Numbered from the stretch's first letter, positions 45,314-57,538 are shown. The stretch: 64,000 nt of DNA from Zasmidium citrigriseum (GCA_002786025.1 NHNW01000038.1:345040-409039), one strand, 5' to 3'. Notes: a model not told the origin generated them from the letters alone. Numbers and translations: made by a program.

Positions 45314-46504
45314 ATGCCTCAACACAAGCGAGGCCCTTGGAGCCAACAAGAGGACCAGCTCTTGCTTCACTTGGTCACCGTCCATGGAGCCCACAACTGG
45401 GTCCGGATATCCACTGCAATTCAGACTCGCTCGCCAAAGCAATGCCGAGAACGATATCACCAGAACCTCAAGCCCAACCTCAACCATGATCCCATCACTC
45501 CCGAGGAAGGTGTCTTGATTGAGCAGATGGTCGCCGAGATGGGCAAGCGCTGGGCAGAGATCGCCCGCCGACTGCGAGGACGTAGCGACAATGCAGTGAA
45601 GAACTGGTGGAATGGTGGCATGAACCGACGACGACGCAACAACCAGGTCCGCCGTGTCGAATTCGAGACTCGCACCCACACCCCGCAAGGCCACCCTCAG
45701 ATGCACCAAATGCAACAACACTCGATGCAACATCAGCAACCTCTGCCTCCGGCCTTCCAACACCACCAGCCGGTGATGCCACAGCACTACTTCGCTCAGC
45801 AGATGTACCACACCCACGGCCACCCACAACACATTCAGGTGCCTCACAACATGGCCGCGTTCGGACGCATGATGGACACTCCTCTTCCATCGCCATCCGC
45901 CTTCTCTCAGCTGTCTGCCGAGGGTGCCCCTTCGCTCATCTCGGATTGTTCCTCCATCTCTGCTCGATCACCACACAATGGCCCATCGCCAATCGAGCTC
46001 CCACCACTCGCCGGTGCGCGCGATGAGCGCCGCCGTTCATCAGCACCAATGCTCCGCCTCGGCGTTCCCGGATCTTTCGTCCAGGACACCGACTTCTCCA
46101 CCATGGGCGGATACAACGGCTACGAAGACATGAACCAACAGATGCGGAAAACAGCCCCAATGCTCCAGGAACCTTTCATGCCACAACCACAGTCCCTTCC
46201 AACACCGACAGCATACCTCCCGTCTCAGCCACGACAGCCTTCGCCACTGCACCAGTCACATCAGATGCCGCAGGGCTACGGAATGCCCGTCCAGCAAATT
46301 CAGCGACGACATTCAGCCTACCCGATGCCTGCGCAGCCAGTTCCTTCTACTCCTGCCAACATGCAACTTCCCAGCATCTCATCGAACCTCAACGAGAAGC
46401 CATCAATCACCGTCGACCCCGGACTTTCTACCCCAGGTCCCTCGGCACCGGCGCTTGACGACTCTCCCAAGGACAAGATGAGCCTTTCGAATTTGACTCA
46501 TTAG
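45314..46504 (+). CDS. flbD: FlbD-type R2R3 Myb transcription factor
   Basis: Single exon, 396 aa. Two Myb repeats occupy residues about 6-105. Their tryptophans and helix-turn-helix residues appear in RGPWSQQEDQLLLHLV, NWVRISTAIQTRSPKQCRERY and RWAEIARRLRGRSDNAVKNWWN, with NRRRRNN after the second repeat. This pattern is nearly that of Aspergillus FlbD. The rest is Gln/His/Pro/Ser-rich and disordered, a likely activation region. FlbD helps switch on conidiation and also affects sexual development in Aspergillus; that role is inferred here. The gene sits alone after a 3.8-kb upstream region, and a leader intron is likely. Confidence 0.95.
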   Translation: MPQHKRGPWSQQEDQLLLHLVTVHGAHNWVRISTAIQTRSPKQCRERYHQNLKPNLNHDPITPEEGVLIEQMVAEMGKRWAEIARRLRGRSDNAVKNWWNGGMNRRRRNNQVRRVEFETRTHTPQGHPQMHQMQQHSMQHQQPLPPAFQHHQPVMPQHYFAQQMYHTHGHPQHIQVPHNMAAFGRMMDTPLPSPSAFSQLSAEGAPSLISDCSSISARSPHNGPSPIELPPLAGARDERRRSSAPMLRLGVPGSFVQDTDFSTMGGYNGYEDMNQQMRKTAPMLQEPFMPQPQSLPTPTAYLPSQPRQPSPLHQSHQMPQGYGMPVQQIQRRHSAYPMPAQPVPSTPANMQLPSISSNLNEKPSITVDPGLSTPGPSAPALDDSPKDKMSLSNLTH

Positions 46505-48017
46505 ACGACACGCACGAGTTTCCTTTTTGTTTTTTTAAAAACTTTGTATATACTTTAATGCTTCGGCAGACTTTCGTGTTACAACTAGGGTGGCGTTTGC
46601 ATGGACTATACCCCGATGGTTTTGTGTGATGAGCGTTCTAGCAATGGGGATGGCATGGTGATGGGGATGGGAATGGGAGGCAAAATCTGAAAGCCAACAG
46701 AGCTCAAAGTTGTGAAGAATTGAGATACCAAGAGACTAGAATTGAAACCTTGTTGTAATACCCACTACTTCTTCGACTTCATTTTTGCTCGTGTTGCAAT
46801 TGTTCGACTTCACTGTACACATTCAGTTGGCTCCAGGCTCTGTGACTTCTCTCAATTCGTCCCTTCTCCCTTCTCCCTTCTCCCTGCAACTTCTTCTTGC
46901 AGCAGACTCTGCAAGAAAACCCACCTTGACGCAGAGATGATGATACCCACCGACTCGTACAGTACCTATTCTCACCTCAACGGCTGTCACCACCACGCCC
47001 AGTTGCGTGCGCGGAGATTGCAAGTTTCTATGCATAGATCCCAAAGAACCACAACAAGCAAACCTAAACACCCACAAAGATGTTTAAGACATTTTAGCCC
47101 CATCACATAAACAAAGTTTGAGATCTCGTCGGTGATCGGCTCGCTGCGTTTCTCACATGGTCCATGCGACGGGTGGTGGTTGATCGCTAACGCTCAACAG
47201 AAACGGTCGTCAGGGGAGGGAGGGGGGTTAGCGCGCCCCTCCGAAACGGGCGGGCTTTGTCTGCGAAAGGGAAGTCGGGAAATTGCTGGGCGCCGCTTTG
47301 GGGAGGTGCAGGCTTGCAGGGACGTTGGACTTGGGGGCTGACGTGATGGATGGCGGTTGATGGGGATCGCTGTAACGTTCGAGAAACGTCTTGTCTGCTG
47401 GTCAGCTGTACCAACGGCAGCGTTGAATTTGGAGAACGGTGGTTTGAAGGTCATGTGATTTTGAAAACAACAACTCTTGGGTGGACGTGGTTGTATTTTG
47501 GTGTGATGAATCGAGTCGTGGAAATGCTGGCTCATGGGCTTTTGAGACGGCGTGTTGTCAGTCTGCCATGGCTGCGCCTCGTTCTGTCTCCGGACATTGC
47601 GGTGGCATTACTCGTCGCCTTCGGGTGCGTCTGCCAAAGCTTCTTCCACGCGCGAGCATCGTGCGTGGTGGACGCTCGGTGCTTTCGACAAGCCATCTCG
47701 TGGGAGTCGGAAATAGCGATGGTAGGATTGCATTTGGACGGGGGACCGATGTGTCGTGAAAAGAGAAGAAAAGTAGAGAGTGTCGTCGTTTTTGAGTCTG
47801 CTCGCTGCAGGGAAGTGCATTCCGCTGATTGGCTGGGAGGGCCGGGATGGACTTGCCCAGCGACAACATCACTCTCTCGAAACATCGCCATCGTCATTGC
47901 TGTATATATTACCAACCGCATCACTCCTCATCACCGTTTCACAGTCCTCGAGATGCGGGAAATGCCTCATGCTCGATAGCACTCTGCCGCGTTTGAAGAG
48001 CGTCACGAAAGACGCAC
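46505..48017. other. Intergenic region between flbD and MTC6
   Basis: 1.5 kb with no supported gene. A 209-codon frame at 47350-47979 lacks any motif and has random-looking composition. A G-rich patch with AGGGG repeats lies near 47210-47260 (stress-response-element-like). An inverted CCAAT box is near 47828, and TATATAT at 47903 is about 110 bp before the MTC6 ATG. Confidence 0.5.
47903..47909 (+). promoter_or_regulatory. TATA-like element of MTC6
   Basis: TATATAT about 110 bp upstream of the ATG at 48018, with an inverted CCAAT box about 75 bp further upstream. Confidence 0.4.
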
Positions 48018-50172
48018 ATGTCATACTACGCCCCAGACCCTGCTGCGATAATAGCACAGCAGCAGGATGAGCGCTTCGTGAGCTTTCTGGTGTGTACCTG
48101 ATACTTGTGGTTGTGACTCGGCATTTCGATCGCGTTGCTAACGTTGGAAACAGTCTCAACGGGATACTTCCCTTCAGATCCCGGTACGAGGTACATGGCC
48201 ACTGAATAAGTCCATCGCCACTGACCTCTTTGTGCATCGCAGGTCAATTTTGTGACTTATCCCGGCGTTGTATTGACCGCGGCCTGTTTCGCCAACGGCC
48301 GCTACGAGGAGACCGCAGCGGCGAAGTGCTTCTCCAACCTTCTAGCAACGGGCTTTCGAAGACTCGAGGTGGATGTATTTTGGGATGTGAGCCGCAATGT
48401 CTGGAGTCTATGCCCGGTGGAGCTAGGGAATGCGGATGGACCTTCTACGACGTCGGTCAGCGTGGCGTCGACGCCTTCGCAGACGGGTACTGCACTTGCG
48501 AGCGATGTGTTGTCGCAAGCAGTCGGCGATGATTCTCGAAGAGCGCCTACTCCCATCCGTGCTTTGGAGAGGCAGGATAGCGAAGCATTGACGGCACCGA
48601 CTTTCAGCACCACAAGCCAGAGTACTCCAAGTATCACGAGCACACGTACGCTGGATGGCCCGCTCATACCCACGTACCTACCCGGCTACAGCCGTGCCCC
48701 GGATCCTGTACCCAGCGATGTTACTCTCATCCAAGCAGGACCGTACTCTTGTACGCTGGGCGCTGATCTCGCGCTTCTTGTCAAAGTTCTATCAGAGCAT
48801 CTGGACAGTACAGAGACGAACCTGAATGCCACCACGAACATGCTTACTTTGAATCTTCATGCGGCTGCATCTCCAGAGGATCCGAACGGCAGTCCGCAGG
48901 CGCCTACTGAGGATCAATTGCCCGATTCTGGGTCATTGTTGAGCGCTGTGATTGCAAGCAATGCGTCAGTGTACATGTATACTCCGTCGGAATTGGAATC
49001 GCAGAGATCTGATCTCAACAATTCTAAAGGATGGTTCACGGTCCTCGAGGAAATCCAGCCAGATGCAGCTTTCTTCCAAGTGGAAGATGATGGAGGACGA
49101 GTCTTTACTCTAGATGGATGGCCCAGCGAAAGCTTCATTGAGATGCAGCAAGCTAATGCCGCTAAGCGGCTTCTCGTGGGTTTTGGAGAGATCGACCCTC
49201 AGATGAGCGGTTACAACTTCACAGGCGATGAGGACATGATCTTCTCCCAGAACTACATCGACAAGCCTCGGGTGGTAACCTTCGCCAGCAACGATACTGT
49301 AGAAACGGGCTGTTTCTTCAACCCAGACGTTACGTCCCTGGCCGGCGTGAACTCTTCCTGGGCACTGACGACACTCGGTAATGGCACGGCACCAACAGGA
49401 GCCGGGCTGACCTCTCTCCTGCTGCAAGCCAGAGGTCTGACCTCCTGTGGAATATCTCCCATCGTCAACGGAACGCTAAACAACGCAACCGCCGACGAAG
49501 ACTTCGAAGCATACGCAGCCTTCGTCGACTCCACAGTCTGGACCTGGGCCCCTGGCCAACCCATCAACTCCACCGCCTCAGAAGAGTATTCAAACTACCG
49601 ATGTGCTGCTCTGAACGCCACCTCGGGCTACTGGCAGGCCTCAGACTGTAGCGATTCACTCTATGCGGCTTGCAGAATAGACAATCAGCCGTATCGATGG
49701 CAAATTAGCGATGCCAATGCCCCCTACGATCGGGTGGATCTTGGCTGCGAGGGGAATTCGAGTTTCGATGTCCCGCGCTCCGCATTGGAGAATACGTATC
49801 TCCTGGCAGAGTGGAGGAGATTTCGGGCGAATGATCAGGATAATGATGGTGGGGCGTTGGTGTGGATGGATTTGAATGATTTGGATGTGGTGTCTTGTTG
49901 GGTTAATGGACAGAATAGTACGGTGAGTTTGAAGCTTGGTTTATGTTGGACTGCTGTGTCATTTGCTGATTTTGATCTCCTAATAGTGCCCCTACGATGG
50001 ACCGCCCACGACTAATACTCGTGAGATCGCGGTACCTGTGGTTGGAGGAGTCATTGTTCTGGTTCTGGCTGTCTTAACCGTGCTCGTGAAGTGCGCTGGC
50101 AACCGAAGAAACTCAAAACGGAGAAGACGGCGAGGCGACGGCGGGTGGGATTATGAGGGCGTGCCGTCGTGA
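48018..50172 (+). CDS. MTC6: MTC6-like membrane protein (maintenance of telomere capping 6)
   Basis: Four exons: 48018-48089, 48154-48183, 48243-49922 and 49987-50172, giving 655 aa. Exon 2 is only 30 nt and supplies SQRDTSLQIP, which joins to VNFVTYPGVVLTAACF, the conserved MTC6 start. ATGFRRLEVDVFWDV and WSLCPVEL follow. The large central region is rich in Asn-x-Ser/Thr sites, so it should be lumenal or extracellular. YRCAALNATSGYWQASDC with AACRI resembles a C-type-lectin-like core. The last exon encodes a transmembrane helix (VVGGVIVLVLAVLTVLV) and a basic cytosolic tail (NRRNSKRRRRR). The yeast gene was named from a telomere-capping screen; its biochemical role is unknown. No classical signal peptide is seen at the start. 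Confidence 0.9.
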
Positions 50173-50382
50173 TTGTGCAACATCGAGCTGTACGGATAGT
50201 GTATCGAGCAGCGTGGAATTGCAGAACACGTCAATGATCGGAATGTAGAAGTAACAAGCCATAATGTACGGAACGCTCGAATTAGGTTCCAAAAGGGGGC
50301 CTTGTTATGATCTACATTTTCTATGGCTACACTTGAGCAAGTCTGCTTTTTCGTCTCTGTCGTGAAGTCGTCTGATACACTT

Positions 50383-51688
50383 CTACTCGTGACCGATTGG
50401 CTTGCTGGCCGGGAGGTATACGACAGGCGCAGTACCAGCAACCAATGGAGCAGGCTTGCCAGAAACCGCCGGGTCCTCGCCAACGAAGTTGTTCGGGAAA
50501 CCTGGCTCGAAGGGGTAGACGCTCTCCAGCTCCTCGATTTGCTTCTGGCTCAACTTGATCTCCAGGGCCTTGATGTTCTGCTGCAGGTGCTCGACCTTAC
50601 GACCACCGACGATTGGGAAGACGCGAGGAGCTTTAGCCATGACGTAGGCGAGAGCAACGGCGGTAGGGGATTCGAGGCCGTGCTCGTTGGCGACCTTTTC
50701 GAGAGCGGCGGACATCTTTTCTTCTTTCTCGTTTTGGTCGCCAGAGCCCATCATGCTTCGCAGGCCCTCGTTGTTCTTCTTGCGCTCTTCGAGCTGCTTC
50801 TTGGTCTGGAACTTGCCACCACCGATGGCGTCCCATGGGGCGAGGGCCATGCCCCAGTGTCGGGCCATTGGGATCACCTCGCGCTCCATGTCGCTGTTCA
50901 CTCGATCAGTCTTTGAACCGTGCCGGACGCTGGAAAAGACTTACCGCAGCATGACGTTCCAGCGGCCCTGGTAGATGCTAAATGGGGTCTTTCCGTGCGC
51001 TTTAGCGTAGGCATTGGCGGCAGAGACGATGTAGGCTGGCGTATCCGAAATGCCCAGGTAGAGGACTTTGCCAGACTTCACGACGGCATCGAGGGAGTCC
51101 TACATGTGTCAGTCGTGTTCCGGTGTAATCTGCCTGCATCAACTCACCATCATCTCTTCGATGCTAGTAGACCAGTCCCACCAATGGACGTACAGGATAT
51201 CCAGATAGTCGGTTCGCAGCTTCCTCAGCGAGTCACGAAGTGACATATGCATGCTTTTCTTGTGGTTTCCGCAGAAGTTGACGGTCTTTCCCTTGCCGTA
51301 CTTGGCACCAACGTAGTTGGTCGTGAACTTGGTCGCGATGACCATGAAGTCACGGTTCTTCTTTTTCTCCTGCAGCCAATATGTTAACGCCGTCTATTTC
51401 GAGCTCTTCGATCAATCGTACCATCCACTCTCCGATCCACTCCTCAGACTGCTCATCTTGGTAGTTGTTGGCAGTGTCGATGAAGTTGCCGCCGGCGTCC
51501 TCGAAGGCATCAAGAAGCTGGAAAGACTGCTCCTTGGACATCGAACCCATGAATCCGGACCAGGCATCACCGATGCTCATGGCGCCGAGTTGCAATGGAC
51601 TCACACGGACGCCGGCAGTCGAGGAGAGGATCCTGTAGCGACCCAGCTCCGTCTTGGGCTCAGGTGCTGGCTTGAAAAGGTCTGTCAT
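50383..51688 (-). CDS. Aldo-keto reductase (aryl-alcohol dehydrogenase-like)
   Basis: Four exons on the reverse strand: 51422-51688, 51148-51369, 50945-51099 and 50383-50893, giving 384 aa. The AKR catalytic tetrad is present: Asp and Tyr in [11 protein letters not shown], Lys in MVIATKFT and His in ILYVHWWDW. The sequence then reads [12 protein letters not shown] and [13 protein letters not shown], typical of the AAD group. The C-terminal part has [16 protein letters not shown], the NADP-binding segment. These enzymes reduce aromatic or other aldehydes with NADPH. They are cytosolic and often induced by redox stress. The introns are 52, 48 and 51 nt. The gene converges on MTC6, with 210 bp between them. 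Confidence 0.94.
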
Positions 51689-53503
51689 TTTGGCGATGTT
51701 GTTTTGCTGGTTTCGTTTTTGGTGAGTTGTTGTGGGTAGGTAGAGAAGGATCAGGTCTTGGGTTAAGTAGCAGCGGCGGTGTTAAAGACAACTGCAATGG
51801 CCGTTGCTGGTGACAATGGTTTCATGCGGGACATCCAAGTGATGTCTGGGCTTTGCTAGCTCCACGGAGCTCTTGCCATGGCGACGTCATGCCAGGTACG
51901 AGATCGAGCACCATCGAATCAGTGACCGCCATTTGCGGCGGACAGCAGGGAGTCCGCGCCCGCTCATTTGTCCGCCTGCTGTGAGATGTCCCTCGTCCGC
52001 TTCGTTGACAAATAGGAGGACTTTTATCGATATGCCGGCTTCCAAGGCATCGGAGATAAGCCTCAATTCCCGCCGGAACGCGTACCGAGTCGGCCGCTTG
52101 GCTAGCCGGGTTTTGAGGCAACAATGCAGGCAAATCTTCTTTCACAAACATACCCATCAAGTCTTGCATATGGAGCGTCGTTCCACATGGGCGATGCATA
52201 CTGATGCGTTATGGCATATGCATGCCCGCTTTTGCGAGACTGGATCCCTGAACTGTGGCTTGGACGAAAAGGTCTTCCCACGAAAGTTGCCTCCTACGAA
52301 CATCTAGTTATGGACGACTATCGCCAATACAGACCGAACGGCTTAGACACGTCGAGATCAACAGCAAAGAAGCATGAATGAAAGCGAAATCGTCCCGATA
52401 TAATGATCGATCACGTGAATTGCGGGTCCTCTGCCACATGTCGCCAAATCTCCAGGGTCCTCGAGGAGATGCATCGATTTTCACGCAGTCTGAAGGGGCC
52501 TGAATGTACTGACTGTCCTTACTGTCTGTGTCGACTACCTGGATCTCAATTTGCTCGATTTCGAACCGCCGGTGGAGGTCCTCTCGCAGAACTCAACACT
52601 CCTTGCATTCTTTGCAAGACTTGCCATTACCAAGTCCTCAGCTTGGCCCGCGGAGTTTCTTTGAGGCACGTTAGCCGTCTGTGCAACTCTCAACGCTGAT
52701 GCTGAACGCCTGGTGGTTGGTTTCGTAGATGAGCAAAGTTGAACTTCCGTTTTGGGGCTTTGACTCATCTGCACCAGGAGCCAAGGAACGCCGTTTTCCC
52801 TTTACGACGCGTGAGGGGTTGAGTAACAGACACAGAGTACCGCGAGTACATAGGCTCGCTGTTACTCTGGTGGTATCGCGTTCCTGTTTTCCTTTCTCAC
52901 TTTGTCGTTGTTTTGTTCCTGCTGTTTCTTCTCCCTCCCCGACCAAAATGCCTGCGGCTGCCAACTTTTCGGTATGGCTTCTTACTCTGTCCCATCTCAT
53001 TACTTCTCGAAGATGATCAGCATTCACTCGCCGTACCAATGCAGACATGCAATGCGGACACCCTCTGCTACAATCCCAAACAGCTATCTGACAGAGATGC
53101 TTCCACCCTTTCGAACAAACTCCATCACATGTGATTGAAGACTAACCCAATGACTTTGAAAGGTCTGTCCGAATGACCTCGGCTCGTACGAAACATCTTG
53201 AGAGGGTCTCTCTGTGAGAAACACGAGAAGAGACGGACTGTGTCAAGATTTGTGACAGGTCAACATGAGATCGGAACACGATGGGGCTGTTCGTGGTATA
53301 CCAGATGTTAACGCGAGGAAGAAGGTGCAAGGTTGGTTTATCGTCCGCGCGATTGGGTTTATGTGATCCTGGAAAAACAATCATGACTCGCGAGTCGCCA
53401 GGATCGAGCATTCCCAGCTAGGATTGGGAGATTAATAAGGAGGACAGTAAGCCCAGCTTGACAATCATCACCGCCCAGGTTTTCCTGCGTCTGGCACAAA
53501 AGA
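51689..53503. other. Intergenic region, no supported gene
   Basis: 1.8 kb holding the promoters of the aldo-keto reductase (left) and the NTF2-like gene (right). Frames of 80-145 codons on both strands show no motif or consistent coding bias. Nothing else is supported. Confidence 0.45.
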
Positions 53504-53989
53504 ATGCCTACGACCATCGAAAATGCGGTCTCGGGAGACATCGACAGCGATGAGAAAACCAGAAGCAAATACAGATCAAAACGCGAAGCAACGGCAATCT
53601 ACCTTGAAGACCTTCAACGCAAGATCATGGCCGAATTCCAGAACAGGACTTACAAGACGTCTCCGCTGCTTCTCAAACATCTTGCCGAAGAGTACACTGT
53701 AGCCAATACCCCCGATTACGACAACCCGTTTGTATCCACCACAAATCGGCAGGAATTCTTCGAAAGCATAGATTTGCTGTGGCGCAATAATCCAGAGCGG
53801 GATTTCTTCATCGACAATGTATCAGCAATGGTGAATCGAGGTCGTACAAAAGCAGAGATCCTTTTCAACGTTAGCGCGAAGTTCATTGTACACGGCGAGG
53901 CATACTGGAGGGAGAGCTTTTGTATCTGTCATTGGCGAAAACGACCGGAAGACGGCGTGTGGATATCGACAAAGTGGGCGAGCCTCTGA
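53504..53989 (+). CDS. Small NTF2/SnoaL-like hypothetical protein
   Basis: Single exon, 161 aa. An N-terminal charged, helical segment (KYRSKREATAIYLEDL) is followed by a stretch resembling a SnoaL/NTF2-like cone: TSPLLLKHLAEEY near residue 50, NRQEFFESIDLLW near 82 and, at the end, RESFCICHWRKRPEDGVW, where many fungal members have a similar Arg/Glu-start strand and Trp. There is no catalytic signature. The match is by pattern rather than strong motif, and a short downstream exon cannot be excluded. The function is unknown. Confidence 0.6.
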   Translation: MPTTIENAVSGDIDSDEKTRSKYRSKREATAIYLEDLQRKIMAEFQNRTYKTSPLLLKHLAEEYTVANTPDYDNPFVSTTNRQEFFESIDLLWRNNPERDFFIDNVSAMVNRGRTKAEILFNVSAKFIVHGEAYWRESFCICHWRKRPEDGVWISTKWASL

Positions 53990-54462
53990 AATGTTCATTG
54001 CATACACTGTAACTGACGGAGACATTGTTAGGCAGTGCACGCTTCGCGGCGCAGGTCTATACAACGCATGGCGATGAACAAGATAGCAACTCTCGAGTCG
54101 ATAACACCAACAAAGAAGCCGGCCACGCTGACCTCCACCGCCTTTGTTCGATGTCATTATCGACTCCCTTTATGCGGAACTATTGTCATTGTCTATTTCG
54201 AATATCGCATCAATGCCATGCAGCGAAGATGGCTTCTCGAGGCACAAAGACGCAGAAATGATTAAACCAAGCGAAATTACGCCCAATCTCATACCTTTTC
54301 TTCTTCGTACCGCCCACTCTCGAGTCCACAGTCCGTCAAGTTTCTTCCAAGTCACAACCTCACAGCGTCTGGAACGCTTCCCAACGACTTTGAACGCTTG
54401 ACCAGACACCTACAACAACCGTGGATTCAGGAGAGAATCAGAACCCCTTCAACACCGACACG
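53990..54462. other. Spacer upstream of HMG-box gene
   Basis: 473 bp with no clear gene. The HMG-box reading frame is open upstream to a GTG at 54421, but the first ATG is at 54463. Confidence 0.5.
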
Positions 54463-56103
54463 ATGAATCAATTCACTGGTGACATTGATCCGAATCTGCT
54501 GGCGGGACCACCAAACACCTTGGGTGATGCAGACATCCAGTACTACGACAACATGATGTCTGACTCTGACATGGGCTACTCGACTACGACCAGCCAATTT
54601 GGAGACCTCAGCGACATGTCCGCTGACCTCGCGTTCCAGCCTCCGCTTCAACAACCACTGCCCACGCCATCCGATGTCCCTGAAGAGTCACCGGCTGAAT
54701 CTTACCACCCAGACTTCGGTTGGTACAACAGAACAGGGCCGTACGGTGAAGGCGCACACTTCAACAGGGCCATTGGCTGGTACATCCCAGTCCTCCCTCC
54801 CGGAAGACCTACCGGCAGACGTCCAACGATGCCGTCGTCCGCAATGGGCTCGGGCATGAATACTCCCATGATGCCCCCTCACCCCTTCGCCGCGCCCCAA
54901 GCACCAATGTTCGCAGCTCCAGAGCCAAAGACACCCACGCGACCCAAGACGACAAAGCCAAAGACGCCGTCCACCCGTCGCAGGCAACCCAAAGCTTCCG
55001 CAGCCTCCAAGAACGGCGTCACCAAGACTCCCTCGAAGCCAAAGCCAAAGCCAACGCCAAAGAAGAAGCTGAGTCTCGCCGAAGTCTGCACTTGCAAACC
55101 ACGCGCTCACAAGATCGGCCGGCCTCCCAATGCCTTCATCATCTTCCGCTCCAAGTTCAGCGAGTCCGTCAAGCGCGAGCTGAACACCAACGACAACCCC
55201 ACTGTCTCCAACGAGCTTGGACGGAGATGGCGTGCTCTGTCGCCAAAGTCACAAGCCGTCTTCAAAGGCCTCGCCGAGCAGAGAAAGATCCAGCATGAGC
55301 GAGACCACCCGGACTACAAGTTCCAGCCGGTTTCCAAAGAGGCCGAGAAGTTCGGTACACAGGACTGTACGTGCGGCGCCTATGAGAAGAACACGCGCTA
55401 CCGTGCGCAGCGTGATGCTGAGATCGCCGCCTCCGAGTCCGGCATGACGGACACCGACCTTGTGGATGAGCCCGATGAGATGGATGAGGACTTTGATATG
55501 AGGGCCTATGAGACTGCCGGTATGTGAATGAAGAGTTAGAACCCCAGATTGAGCCGTTGACTGACCTTCACACCAGCCCCAGAACCCGTTCCCCGTCCCA
55601 CATCTTCCATGAAGCGCAAAAAGACTCCAGAGCCGATAGTGACACAGCCCGCCGCCGCAAAGCGTCCCCAACGCCAAGCAAGCCGGGGCGTCTCCTACAA
55701 GGAGCCAGAGGAGAACGACATCCCCATCGTCGACTCCAATGGGAGGAAGTCGAACCCATCGAACGGTTCCTCGAGCTTCGGGGTGAACCTCGCAAACACG
55801 ATGGATTTTACGGACTTTGACTTTGCAGCATTTGAACGCGAGCTCGTGGCCGAGAGTAACAACCTCGCCAATATGCAGAGCAATTACGATGCAGACGTCC
55901 GGATGAACGGCGACGAAGACCCTGGATACCAGCTCGACGATGATGCCCTCAATGAGGAGCTCTTTGGCGAATCGCCCTCGCGCCGATCCAGCAGGAAGTC
56001 CTCAGGCGGTACCCGCAAATCCAGCAGATTGTCGGCGGAATCCAGGGCCTCTGAGAAATCGAGTCCGACCCGCCGCAGCGCCCGGATCGCCCAGAACTCA
56101 TAA
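54463..56103 (+). CDS. HMG-box DNA-binding protein (MATA-HMG/Sox-like)
   Basis: Two exons, 54463-55519 and 55577-56103, giving 527 aa. The HMG box (about residues 224-295) starts GRPPNAFIIFRSKFSE and continues NELGRRWRALSPKSQ and ERDHPDYKFQPV. This is the sequence-specific fungal type, not HMGB. A Lys/Pro/Thr-rich basic stretch (about 160-205; KPKPKPTPKKK) comes just before it. Unusually, two CxC motifs flank the box (CTCKPRAHK before and DCTCGAYEKN after). The N-terminal region is acidic and Asn/Gln-rich. The C-terminal exon encodes PQRQASRGVSYKEPEEND, an acidic segment and a Ser/Arg-rich basic tail (RRSSRKSSGG, SPTRRSARIA). It is probably a nuclear transcription regulator; its targets are unknown. 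The intron is 57 nt. Confidence 0.9.
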
Positions 56104-56464
56104 GGGCTAGGTAAGTAATTCTTCTTTGATGGTTCGTTCTTCTTGAGCATAGGACTTTACTAGATTGAAAATGGGTGGTTTCTTGCTGCAACACATCTTT
56201 TCGTATTCCTTGTTCTTTGATCTCGTCTCGATCGTTCACGAACACGCAAGCCTACATTGACTGCACATGTCAGCAGAGAATAGGAGTCGTCTTTGATACA
56301 TTGTAGTTAGAATGCTGTACAACCGTATCGACCGTAATTGCTCACTGAACCCCATTTGCCACCCAATCTCGCCCTTTGGCGATATAAGCGCCTCAAACGC
56401 CACAGAACACCGTTGCCAATTCTTTGTCACATTGCCATCTTATTCACGAACAAAGCCGCTCCGT
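56104..56464. other. Convergent spacer between HMG-box gene and NOP1
   Basis: 361 bp between the two 3' ends. A/T-rich stretches fit 3' UTRs. No other feature is supported. Confidence 0.5.
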
Positions 56465-57538
56465 CTACTCGGATCGCTGGTACACACCAACGACCATAGC
56501 GTGATCTCTCTCGAATGGTTCCAGGGTCAACTGCTCCTTTGGCTTGATACGCTCTTCCCTGAGCTTGGTGACTTCTCGTGCGAAGACCGCCTCTGGTGCC
56601 GCTGTGCTGTCGATACAGTTGGCCTTGATGGAGACAACGACACCACCGCCAACCTTCAGGAACTGGTGAGCGTTGAGACCGACGATACGAGCTTGGTCAG
56701 GCTGGGCAACGTCGGCGAAGATGCAGTCGACCATGCTGACGAGCATGCGGTACTTGAGCGGGTGACGGGCGTCCTCGATGATGGGGATGACATTCGTTCG
56801 GTGGGTAGCCATGTTGATGAGATCACGTCCAGAGCGGTGGGAGAACTCGACGGCAAAGACGGTACCGGTGGGGCCGACAATATCGGCGACGTGAGAGACG
56901 GAAGTTCCTGAAGCAGATCCAAGGTAGAGCACCTTCTTGCCAGGGCCCATGTAGATGTTGTCCAGACCACCCAAGATACCAGCCGCCAACTTCGAACGGA
57001 AGGGGTTCCACACGCGGTACTCGGTCTTGGTTGCAATCGGGGCGTCGCCGTTCGCTGCATCGCCGGCGGCAGGAGTGTCGATGGAAATGCGCTTCTCGCC
57101 GTAGACGGCCTCGCCGGGGGTCAAGTTCTTGGTGACGAGGAGATCTTCCTTGCCACGGGCAACGAAGACGCCGGGATGTCTGTGTGGCTCGATGATGACC
57201 TTCTGACCACCCTGCAGAACGTTAGGTCTCATTTTCAATCTTTCGTCTTGATTTTGTTGAACATACCTTTGCGCCAGGCTTGCCGCCGCCCCGTCCACCG
57301 CGCGCACCACCCCTGCCACCGCGGGGAGCACCCCTTCCGCCTCTGGCACCACCACGTCCTCTGTCGCCGCCGCCGAAACCGCCTGTAGTATGATTAGCAC
57401 CTGCCCACGCATTTTTCAAGCTCTGATCGTGTGCGCACCTCTTCCACCACCACGTGGAGCGCCGCCTCGTCCACCTCTTGCTCCGCCTCTACCGCCGCGA
57501 TCGCCGCCGCCACGGCCTCCTCTGGGTGTAAAGGGCAT
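56465..57538 (-). CDS. NOP1: Fibrillarin, box C/D snoRNP methyltransferase
   Basis: Three exons on the reverse strand: 57439-57538, 57267-57382 and 56465-57211, giving 320 aa, a normal length. The first two exons encode a Gly/Arg-rich (GAR) domain built from RGG units, split by an intron. The third exon carries the methyltransferase fold: [17 protein letters not shown], then [20 protein letters not shown] (SAM-binding), [14 protein letters not shown] and, near the end, [12 protein letters not shown]. The conserved catalytic Lys and Asp of the K-D-K-H set are in keeping with these blocks. It 2'-O-methylates pre-rRNA in the nucleolus. The introns are 56 and 55 nt. It is divergently paired with RPL17, 231 bp away. 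Confidence 0.96.

Noticed and set aside
47210..47260. G-quadruplex near the flbD-MTC6 spacer
   Set aside because: G runs are dense but only three clear runs are well placed; the evidence is too weak beyond an AGGGG-rich patch.
47350..47979. 209-codon frame between flbD and MTC6
   Set aside because: No motif or sensible domain pattern, overlapping frames on the other strand, and it runs into the MTC6 promoter elements.
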